Below, piece by piece: positions 17,204-25,619 of a stretch of 64,000 bases of DNA. The position numbers and the translations under genes were made by a program. Numbering within the stretch: position 1 is the first letter of the stretch; each line of letters starts with the position of its first letter. Under the pieces are notes generated by a model that was not told the DNA's origin, searched no databases, and saw only the letters and a list, made by a program, of their open reading frames with translations. The stretch lies in the NCBI GenBank assembly GCA_024707385.1, contig JANPZW010000015.1, positions 558,001 to 622,000 of the forward strand, written 5' to 3'. This stretch comes from Cellvibrionaceae bacterium (GTDB lineage: Bacteria > Pseudomonadota > Gammaproteobacteria > Pseudomonadales > Cellvibrionaceae).

Positions 17204-18826
17204 TACCGGCATCATCACTGTCTGCCTGCTGATTTCGTTGCTGCTTACAGGTTGCGGCGAAAAGCAGCTCAGCAACGTTGAGTACGGAATCCAGAATCAG
17301 ATTCTTTACTACGGCAATGGCGATGAGCCCAAAAGTCTGGATCCTCATCTGACTACCGGCAGTCCCGACAACAATATCATTATGAATTTGTTTGAAGGAC
17401 TGATTAGCAAGAATCCAGCGACCTTGGAGCCAACTCCCGGCGTGGCGGAGTTCTGGACGATTTCCGAAGATGGGCGCGTCTACACGTTTCAATTGCGTAA
17501 AAATGCGCGTTGGTCCAACGGCGAACCGCTCACTGCAAAGGATTTTGTCTATTCATGGCGTCGCGCGCTGACGCCGAGCGTGCCGAATGCATACGCCTAT
17601 ATGATGTTTGGTATCGAAGGTGCCGAGGATTTCTACAACGGCAAAATCAAGGACTTCAGCCGGGTAGGCGTCAAAGCTTTGTCCGCCCATGAACTCCAAG
17701 TGACGTTGAATAATCCCGCGCATTATTTTCTCCAATTGCTGGATCACCATTCCTATTATCCAGTGCACGGGCCGACGCTGGAAAAATTCGGCGGTATGAA
17801 TGATCCCACATCAAAATGGATTCTGCCGGGCAATCTCGTAGGCAATGGCCCATTTGTGCTGAAGAGTTGGGAAATCAATAAGGTAATCGAACTCGTCAAA
17901 AGTGAAACCTATTGGGATCGCGACGCGGTAAAACTTCGCGCCGTCCACTTTTTCCCTATTGAGGATCAGCAGGCAGAGGAGAGAGCGTTCCGCTCCGGGC
18001 AAATTCACCTCACCAACACGCCGCAGATGGATATAGAAAAAATCCAGACCTACCGCGAAAAAAACCCGGATGTGCTGCGGATGGTGCCGACCTATTCGAG
18101 TTACTACTACGAATTCAATGTCAATCGAAAGCCATTGGATGATGCCAGAGTGCGCAGGGCGTTTGCGCTTGCAGTGGATCGCGCATTGATTACCGAACGG
18201 GTGACCAAAGGTGGCGAGGTGGTGTCTTTCAATTTTGTGCCGCCGGACCCGTCCGGTTATCAGCCGCAGGTTTATTGGCACGAGGATATAGCGGAAGCAC
18301 AACGGTTGCTGGCGGAGGCGGGATACCCGGATGGCAACGGCTTCCCCGTTTTTTCTCTGCTCTACAACACCCACGATAACCACCAGAAGGTTGCGCTGGC
18401 CGTGCAACAGATGTTGAAAAAAATCTCAACATCAATATTGAGCTGGAAAATAAAGAATGGAAAGTCTACATGGCCGCGCGAAAGAACATGGAGCACGACA
18501 TAGTTCGTGCCGGTTGGATTGCCGACTATATGGATCCATCCAATTTCTTCGACATACTGCGTTCGTATTCGGGCAATAACAATACCGGCTGGAAGAGTGC
18601 CCAATATGATGAGCTGATGAACCTTATCTCAGAAACAGCGGATGTGGGACGCCGCAATGAACTGTTCGAGGAGGCCAACCGTATCCTGGCCGAGGAAATG
18701 CCGGTTCTGCCTCTCTATTATTATTCCGATCTGAATTTGGTACATACCGCAGTGCAAGGTTGGTATGACAATGCTATGCATTTTCATCCGCTGAAACATG
18801 TCTACCTGCAGGAACCCACACCATAA
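17184..18826 (+). CDS. Peptide ABC transporter substrate-binding lipoprotein 2, frame broken at an A7 run
   Basis: A second OppA-family protein, clearly paralogous to its neighbour (both carry RKNARWSNGEP/RDNAKWSNGDP, LVGNGPFVLKSW/YVGNGPFILKYW and VRRAFA/SxAVD). The start MVKLNPSTGIITV at 17184 lies inside the end of the previous gene; the signal peptide ends in lipobox LLLTGC. The frame breaks at seven A (18417-18423). Eight A give QQMLKKNLNINIELENKEW and continue into MAARKNMEHDIVRAGW. Restored length is about 547 residues. Two tandem binding proteins feeding one transporter would widen the peptide range. Confidence 0.9.
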
Positions 18827-18835
18827 GGTATTAAG

Positions 18836-19775
18836 ATGTTGCGTATTATTTTGCAGCGGCTGCTGACAGCGGTGCCGGTTCTGTTTCTGGTCGTCACTGT
18901 GACATTTATTTTGATACGCCTGGCCCCTGGCGGTCCGTTTGATGCGGAGCGGGCAGTGCCGGCTCAGGTGCTGGAAAATTTAAATAGGCGTTACCATCTC
19001 GATGATCCCATCCATGTGCAGTTCGGCAATTATGTTTTTCATCTGCTGCAGGGGGATTTCGGCCCTTCCTTCAAATATCCCAGTCGCACTGTAACTGAGG
19101 TCATAGCCGCGGGGCTGCCGGTGACGCTGGAGCTGAGCCTTTATGCGCTGTTGGTCGCGGTGCTGATCGGCATCACCTCCGGCATAGTGGCATCTCTGAA
19201 ACCGAATACTCCGCAGGATTACATTCCTATGTCACTCGCGATGATCGGCATTTGTCTGCCGTCATTTGTGCTGGGTCCGCTATTGATATTGGGATTCGGA
19301 ATTGGGCTTGAGTGGCTGCCGGTATCCGGTTGGGGGGGTGTCGCCGGGCGATAAGATTCTGCCGGCTCTGACATTAGGCGCGGGCTACGCCGCCTATCTT
19401 GCCAGGCTCTCCCGCGGCGGCATGCTGGAAACACTATCGCAGGATTATATTCGCACCGCCCGCGCCAAAGGTCTTAGCGAGTGGCGTGTGGTGTGGCGCC
19501 ACGCCTTGCGCGGCGCGCTGGCACCGGTCATTTCCTTCGCCGGCCCGGCGGTTGCCGGCTTGCTGTCGGGCTCTTTCGTGGTGGAAACGATTTATCAGAT
19601 TCCCGGTCTGGGTCGATTTTATTTGCAGGCGGCGTTTAATCGCGATTACACCATGATTCTCGGCATGACCATTTTGTTCGCGTTTTTTATTATCGTGTGT
19701 AATTTGTTGGCGGATATTCTCGCCATTTGGCTCAATCCCAAATTGCGCAAAAATCTGGCGGAGAAAGCGCGATGA
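18836..19775 (+). CDS. oppB: Peptide ABC transporter permease OppB-type, frame broken at a G7 run
   Basis: Inner-membrane permease with about six helices. The N-terminus MLRIILQRLLTAVPVLFLV and IRLAPGGPFDAERAVP is typical of OppB. The coupling loop EAA-type motif appears as RTARAKGLSEWRVVWRHALR. The frame breaks at seven G (19332-19338), just after LEWLPVSGWG; one G fewer leads on to VSPGDKILPALTLGAGY. Restored length is about 312 residues, close to OppB. Its stop overlaps the oppC start (ATGA). Confidence 0.92.
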
Positions 19776-20661
19776 GGGATGCCGCTGTGATTGAGGATCT
19801 GGCGCAGATCGAAAAGGGCCGCTCTCTTTGGCAGGACGCCTTCGCGCGGCTGAAAAAAATAAGCTCGCACTCAGCGGTCTGGTTCTTCTGGTTGTGATGG
19901 TGGTTCTGGCGCTGCTCACTCCCTGGATTGCGCCTTATTCCTACGAGGAGCAGAACCTCGCGCTGGGCGCGACACCACCGTCATCGGCTCACTGGATGGG
20001 TACGGATATTTTCGGGCGCGACCAATTGACGCGAATTCTCTACGGCAGCCGAATTTCCCTGATGGTGGGGTTTATCGCCACCAGCGTCGCCCTGTGCATA
20101 GGCGTTGCCTGGGGCACCATAGCGGGTTATGTCGGCGGCAGGGTGGATGCGGTGATGATGCGTTTTGTCGACGTGTTATACGCACTGCCTTTTACCATTT
20201 TTATTATTCTGCTGACCGTCGTTTTTGGCCGCAGCATGCTGCTGTTGTTTCTCGCCATAGGCGCGGTGGAATGGCTGACCATGGCTCGCATAGTGCGCGG
20301 TCAGGTTATGGCGATCAAACACCAGGAATTTATTGAAGCGGCTGTCGCCATGGGTATGTCGCGCGGCCGCATTATGTTTCGTCATGTGGCGCCGAATATT
20401 TTAGGGCCGATCATCATCTACACCACGCTCACCATTCCCAGCGTGATTTTGCTGGAATCTTTTCTCAGCTTTCTCGGTTTGGGTATTCAACCACCGGAGA
20501 GCTCCTGGGGATCGCTGATTTCCTACGGGGTGGAGACTATGGAGGAGTATCCCTGGCTGCTGATTTTCCCCGCCGTAACCCTCAGCCTCACCCTGTTCGC
20601 GCTGAATTTTCTCGGCGACGGACTGCGCGACGCTCTTGATCCACGCGCTTCACGGGACTGA
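19772..20661 (+). CDS. oppC: Peptide ABC transporter permease OppC-type, frame broken at an A7 run
   Basis: Starts at the ATG overlapping the oppB stop: MRDAAVIEDLAQIEKGRSLW, the cytosolic N-terminal arm of OppC. Seven A (19853-19859) break the frame; eight A give ARLKKNKLALSGLVLLVVM, the first helix. A start at the TTG in the shifted frame (19828) would drop the conserved arm and is rejected. Further marks are HWMGTDIFGRDQLTRILYG and the coupling loop EAAVAMGMSRGRIMFRH. Restored length is about 296 residues. It pairs with OppB to form the channel. Confidence 0.92.
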
Positions 20662-20664
20662 TTT

Positions 20665-22279
20665 ATGACATTGTTGCGTGTTGATCATCTCACCACCCGA
20701 TTTTATACCCGCGACGGTGTGATCACCGCTGTCGATGATGTCAGTTTCGCAGTGGAGCCCGGCAAGGTGCTCGGCATCGTCGGCGAATCGGGTTCAGGAA
20801 AATCCGTTGCCTGTTACAGCATGCTCGGACTGATTCCTTCCCCCCGGGCGGGTGGAGGCGGGCAGTGCTATTTTTGCGGGGGAGGATCTGTTGAGTATGA
20901 GCCAGGCGCGCTTGCGCGAAGTGCGCGGCAAAAAAATCGGCATGGTTTTTCAGGATCCGATGACGTCATTGAATCCACATATGACCATCGGCGAGCAGTT
21001 GCTCGAACCCCTGTTGGTGCATCAAAAGATGGGCCGGCGAGAAGCGCGCAGGCGTGCTATTGAAGCGCTTGATGAGGTGGGTATACGTCAGGCGGAAAGC
21101 CGCTTCGACAGTTATCCGTATGAATTTTCTGGCGGTATGCGCCAGCGCGTCATGATCGCTATGGCATTGATCAACAAACCTCAATTGTTGATCGCGGACG
21201 AGCCGACGACTGCACTCGATGTAACAATTCAGGCCCAAATATTGGCGCTGCTCAAGCGGCTGCAGAAAGACCACAACCTCGCGGTAATTTTTATTTCCCA
21301 TGACCTGGGAGTGGTGGCGCATATGGCCGACGAAGTGGTGGTGATGGAAAAAGGCAAATGCGTGGAGAAGGGCAGCGCCGACGCGGTGTTTTTTTCGCCG
21401 CAACATCCTTATACCCGGAAACTGGTGGCCGCATTGCCCACCACGGCGAAACCCTATCCCAAACAATATGCCGAGACCGATGAGCCATTTCTCAAAGTAA
21501 ACGGACTCTGCACCGAATTTTCCGTGCGGGGCGGGTTCCTGCGTCGCAAGCAAACAAACTTCCGCGCGGTTGACGGCGTGGACCTGTGTTTACGCAAGGG
21601 CGAAATTCTCGGTCTGGTTGGCGAATCCGGCTCGGGAAAATCCACCTTGGGGCGCAGCATCATGCGTCTGGTTGAGCGGAGTGCGGGGAAGGTGAGTCTG
21701 GCTGGCGTCGATCTGGCTCACCTGGATGCCACAAAACTCCGGCGCATGCGGAGGGATTTCCAGATGATTTTTCAGGATCCTTACGCATCGTTGAACCCGC
21801 GCATGACCGTATTTGACACACTCGCAGAGCCGCTGTTGTTACATGGATTGGCGAGCAAAAAAGATGTTCTGCAAGCGGTGAATCAATTGATGGACGATGT
21901 GGGACTTGATCGGCGCATGATCCGCAAATATCCGCACGAATTTTCCGGTGGTCAGCGCCAACGTATCGCTATCGCGCGTGCACTGGCAGTGCGGCCGCAA
22001 TTAATCATTGCCGATGAACCCGTCTCCGCCTTGGATGTGACTATTCAAGCGCAAATTCTCGAACTGCTGCTGAAGCTGACGGAAAAATATCGTCTGGCGA
22101 TGCTGTTCATTTCCCACGATCTGGGTGTGGTCCGTTACATCGCTGATCGTGTAGCGGTGATGCAAAGCGGCAAAATTGTTGAAGAGGGAGAGACTGAGGA
22201 ATTATTTAATGCGCCTCAGCATCCTTATACCCGCTCACTGCTGGCGGCGGTGCGTCATCTGGAGAAATCATCCGGTTGA
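20665..22279 (+). CDS. Fused OppD-OppF double ATPase of the peptide transporter, frame broken at a C6 run
   Basis: One chain of about 537 residues carries two ABC cassettes, as in YejF-type proteins, instead of separate OppD and OppF. Walker A GESGSGKS occurs near residues 40 and 318. ABC signatures are FSGGMRQR and FSGGQRQR; Walker B is LLIADEPTTALD and LIIADEPVSALD. Each half ends with the oligopeptide-type extension (PQHPYTRKL and PQHPYTRSL). The frame breaks in the first cassette at six C (20840-20845); five C give IPSPGRVEAGSAIFAGEDLL. It starts three bases after the oppC stop and is the last gene of the operon. Confidence 0.92.
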
Positions 22280-22312
22280 CTGGATGCCGCACTTCCCTGT
22301 GCGGCCTGATTG

Positions 22313-23350
22313 TCAGTTGAGAGGCGCGCGCTGCTGGATCGGCAAATAAAATTGACTTGCCACCAACCGAACGCCAATGCCAGAAAATCCGCGATAACGC
22401 CGATTCTCACCGAAAATGACCACGGTTTGCCCTTCGGCCATCAATTGATAAGCCGCTTCAACTGCTTTTTCACTTGCGCCGGTGTCCCTCAAGTCGATAT
22501 CCGAGATCGCTTGCGGAGGTTGTTTACTGTTGAGCAGATATTCATCAAAACTGAAGCAGGGACTACTGATGCACACCAAGCCATTATTTTCCACGCCGTA
22601 GAAAGAGCCTTTCCTTTTCGCTTTGCCTGCCGGCGCAGCGGCTTTGGTGGCAACGAAGCGGCCCAGCTCTATATCGTCGAAAACCTTTCCTTGCAGCAGA
22701 AGAGCGGTGTCCAGACGAGACGAGCTGGCTTCGGCAAAAGGATTAAAACCCAGCTTGCTCCAATCGGGCGTGCCTATATAACACTCTCGCTGTGCGCGCT
22801 GCCCGTCAGGGCATTGCATGTGCTGGCCATTTACCGGTTTCACATAAATGCCACCGCATAAAGGGGCAGCGCATTTGCGGAAATCCTGTCGGGCGAGGAA
22901 ATAACCTTGGGGATCAAAACCGACATTGCCTCCCTCTGCAACCTCTGCTGTCAGGCTGTAGGTGACTATAGGGCCGTCAAATGCGCTGGAATCGACTGAA
23001 CCTTCCAATACCAGGGTATGGCCGTCGAAATAGTAACGCGCGTCGTAGACTGCACCGTTGACGTCGGTATAGGGATCTTCGGGCAAGGTGAAGTCGAGCT
23101 CGCTTTTTATCTCTATGTTCGACAGACGGATCTGGTCGCGGATAAAAGCCGCATCAAAGCTGCCTTTGAATTCTCCTGATTGGGTTTCACACGGCAACCG
23201 GCAGAACACCGGCTGAATGGTTACCTTTCCCTGGGTGATTTCAAAATGTTGTGCCTCGGGTGGTGGTGCTACCAGGGCATTGGCCGGACTAAAGATCAGA
23301 CCCGTCACAATTGCGATAGCAGCCCCCGCGAGCAAATTTCGGATTTTCAT
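22313..23350 (-). CDS. Secreted protein of unknown function, Cys-containing (DUF6748-like)
   Basis: The start is placed at MKIRNLLAGAAIAIVTGL (23350, after GGAGTT); a signal peptide ends near ANALVAPPPE, so the mature protein of about 320 residues is periplasmic or exported. It has two similar halves, each with an FCRLPC / CSSPC-type CxxxC pair: VFCRLPCETQSGEF early and LVCISSPCFSFDEY late. Between them is RKCAAPLCGGIYVKPVNG, CPDGQRAQRECY and GTPDWSKLG. This central block resembles what I recall of DUF6748 proteins. No enzymatic motif is recognised. It converges on the peptide operon and is not part of it. Confidence 0.65.
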   Translation of the reverse strand: MKIRNLLAGAAIAIVTGLIFSPANALVAPPPEAQHFEITQGKVTIQPVFCRLPCETQSGEFKGSFDAAFIRDQIRLSNIEIKSELDFTLPEDPYTDVNGAVYDARYYFDGHTLVLEGSVDSSAFDGPIVTYSLTAEVAEGGNVGFDPQGYFLARQDFRKCAAPLCGGIYVKPVNGQHMQCPDGQRAQRECYIGTPDWSKLGFNPFAEASSSRLDTALLLQGKVFDDIELGRFVATKAAAPAGKAKRKGSFYGVENNGLVCISSPCFSFDEYLLNSKQPPQAISDIDLRDTGASEKAVEAAYQLMAEGQTVVIFGENRRYRGFSGIGVRLVASQFYLPIQQRAPLN

Positions 23351-23516
23351 AAGAACTCCTGTTTTTTGAATAGAAAACCTATACATCGGCCTGCACCGCC
23401 ACCGGCTTTTATGCGCCAGATGAAATGGCGATGTAGGAACAGGTTAACTAATCGAGTTATTTTTATTGTCAGGAATTGTGTAAATCTTTGTGCAATTGAA
23501 AGGTTGGTCGCGCCGA

Positions 23517-24917
23517 TCAAATAATGCGGGAGTATAGCGGAGCTGTGTTTTGCGCTTCCTTTTTCAAGTAGGCATCAAAAATCATGCACACACTGCGAAT
23601 CAATAATCTGCCCGCGTTGGATATTGTGATGCCGGTTGTATCCAGCTCCAGCAGGCCGTCAGCGACGAGAGGTTGCAGCGCTTCCAGCTCCACAGCGAAA
23701 TAATCGGCGAAATGAATTCCGCAACGAGTCTCAATGGTTTTGAAGTCCAGCTTGAATTGGCAAATTAACTGGTTGATGACCTCTCGACGAATCATATCGT
23801 CGCTGGTAAGAAGCATTCCCTTGGTAAACGCAGGTTCGCCGTTTTGTAAAGCCTCTTGATAGAGGTTGATTTCCTTGTGGTTCTGCACAAAGAGTCCATC
23901 CAGCGCGCTGATCGATGAAACTCCGAAAGCCAGCAGATCGCAGTCGCCGTTGGTGGAATAGCCCTGAAAATTGCGTTGCAGACTTCCCTGGCGTTGGGCT
24001 GCGCACAGCTCGTCCTCCGGCAGGGCGAAATGGTCCATACCTATGTAGATATAACCGGCGGACTGGAGTTGCAAAATGCTGTCGTGGAGAATACGCAATT
24101 TTTCCTGGGGTTCCGGCAGTTCCGCCGCGTTTATCTGCCGCTGGCATTTAAACAAATTCGGCATGTGCGCGTAATTGAACAGTGAGATACGATCCGGGCG
24201 AAGCTGGATAATGGTGTCCAGAGTTTTGGTGAAAGTGGTGCGCGTTTGTTTGGGCAGGCCGTAAATCAGGTCCAGATTCAGCGAGCGGAAGCCCAAGGCA
24301 CGGCTCGCGCTCACCAATTCCGCCACCTCTGCTTCATCGTTAAACCGGTTAACCGCTTTTTGTACCTCCTTGTCAAAATCCTGCACACCGAAGCTCAATC
24401 GGTTAAATCCCAACGCACGCAGATAATCGAGGCGCGCAGGCGTCACCGTCTGCGGGTGAATTTCCAGGGAATATTCTCCTTGATCATCCTTGCGCAACGG
24501 AAATTCAGCGCGGATATGCTCCATAAGACTCGCCATCTGCGCATCGTCCAGGTAAGTGGGTGTGCCACCGCCCCAATGCAACTGATTAACCGGCCGGTCG
24601 CGATCCACATGCGCCGCTTGCAGACCGATCTCCCGCTTCAGGGCGGCGAGATAGGGTTCAGTGCGCTTATGGTTTGCGGTCACAATCTTGTTGCAACCGC
24701 AATAGAAACAAATGGTGCTGCAGAAGGGGATGTGCACATAGAGCGAGAGCGGTCGCTGGCTGCGGTTTCCGGCCGCTACGGCTCTCTGCCAGTGCTCCGG
24801 ATCGAAGCCACTTTGGAACTGCGGGGCAGTGGGGTAGGAAGTGTAACGCGGGCCGCTCAGGTTATACCGGCGGATCAGATTTTCATCCCATTGCAAAGTC
24901 TGGTAGGGCAGCGACAT
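23517..24917 (-). CDS. hemN: Oxygen-independent coproporphyrinogen III dehydrogenase
   Basis: Radical SAM enzyme that decarboxylates coproporphyrinogen III to protoporphyrinogen IX without oxygen. The cluster motif is HIPFCSTICFYCGC (CxxxCxxC), preceded by the HemN signature SGPRYTSYPTAPQF. GGGTPTYL and the C-terminal HemN domain follow. Length is 466 residues from the ATG at 24917; an in-frame GTG at 24929 is also possible. A perfect FNR/Anr box 84-97 bases upstream indicates induction under low oxygen, as for hemN in pseudomonads. Confidence 0.95.
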   Translation of the reverse strand: MSLPYQTLQWDENLIRRYNLSGPRYTSYPTAPQFQSGFDPEHWQRAVAAGNRSQRPLSLYVHIPFCSTICFYCGCNKIVTANHKRTEPYLAALKREIGLQAAHVDRDRPVNQLHWGGGTPTYLDDAQMASLMEHIRAEFPLRKDDQGEYSLEIHPQTVTPARLDYLRALGFNRLSFGVQDFDKEVQKAVNRFNDEAEVAELVSASRALGFRSLNLDLIYGLPKQTRTTFTKTLDTIIQLRPDRISLFNYAHMPNLFKCQRQINAAELPEPQEKLRILHDSILQLQSAGYIYIGMDHFALPEDELCAAQRQGSLQRNFQGYSTNGDCDLLAFGVSSISALDGLFVQNHKEINLYQEALQNGEPAFTKGMLLTSDDMIRREVINQLICQFKLDFKTIETRCGIHFADYFAVELEALQPLVADGLLELDTTGITISNAGRLLIRSVCMIFDAYLKKEAQNTAPLYSRII

Positions 24918-25000
24918 AGGGAAAAACACTCGCGAAACACGAAATCTGTCAATTGGAATAATCCATGATGTCCAGCGTACCTAATAGTCATGGTTTATCC

Positions 25001-25014
25001 TTGATACATATCAA
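25001..25014. promoter_or_regulatory. Perfect FNR/Anr box
   Basis: TTGAT-ACAT-ATCAA, exact consensus, in the divergent gap between hemN and the flavin reductase gene. A box centred at -41.5 for hemN would place its transcription start near 24966. Confidence 0.8.
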
Positions 25015-25068
25015 TCGAAAGTTGATATGGGTATCATGCCGAAATTTCGACGAAGGGTAGCGAGGGTA

Positions 25069-25560
25069 ATGACTCAAGATTTGGCGCGAGCGATGAAGGA
25101 TGGTATGCGGCGTTTACCAACAGGTGTCAGCGTGGTTTCAGCTCAGGCTGCGGACGGCAAGCGGTATGCCATGACGGCTTCTTCAGTGACATCAGTTTCG
25201 GATCAGCCGGCTTCTCTGCTGGTCTGTGTCAATCGCAACGCGCGTCTTGCGCCGGTTCTGGCCCTGGGTCAGCGGTTTGCCATCAATATCCTGGGCAAGG
25301 GTCACCAGGACATCTCAGTGCTCTGTGCCACCGGGGATCAGGGGGAAAAACGTTTCGATCTCGGTCGCTGGCTGTTCGCCCCGGATCAGACCCCCTACCT
25401 GGAAGATGCCGAAGCGGTGTTTGAATGCGAGGTCGATCTGGTCCAGCCTTACGGCACCCACAACATAGTCGTGGGGCGGATCATCGCCGTGCGGGTAGCC
25501 AGTTCCGGTCCCGCACCGCTCATCTACCTCGACGGCAATTATCGCAATCTCTCTCTTTGA
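25069..25560 (+). CDS. Flavin reductase-like domain protein
   Basis: A 163-residue FMN-binding split-barrel protein of the flavin reductase family (HpaC/RutF-like), which passes electrons from NAD(P)H to free flavin for a partner monooxygenase. Typical stretches are RRLPTGVSVVSA, YAMTASSVTSVS with PASLLVCVN, FAINILG, and YLDGNYRNL at the end. The start MTQDLARAMKDGM is preferred over the in-frame ATG at 25027, whose 14 extra residues are basic and non-family-like. No monooxygenase gene lies next to it. Sharing the divergent region with hemN suggests that the Anr box could also affect it. Confidence 0.82.
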   Translation: MTQDLARAMKDGMRRLPTGVSVVSAQAADGKRYAMTASSVTSVSDQPASLLVCVNRNARLAPVLALGQRFAINILGKGHQDISVLCATGDQGEKRFDLGRWLFAPDQTPYLEDAEAVFECEVDLVQPYGTHNIVVGRIIAVRVASSGPAPLIYLDGNYRNLSL

Positions 25561-25619
25561 GAGATTTCCCGCTTTAATCAAACTCTCTTTGAAACGGTGC
25601 GGCCAAGGCCGCCCATCTC

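Noticed and set aside
24246..24968. 240-codon open frame on the plus strand opposite hemN
   Set aside because: It lies wholly antisense to a well-conserved gene, has no family resemblance, and results from codon bias in GC-rich DNA.
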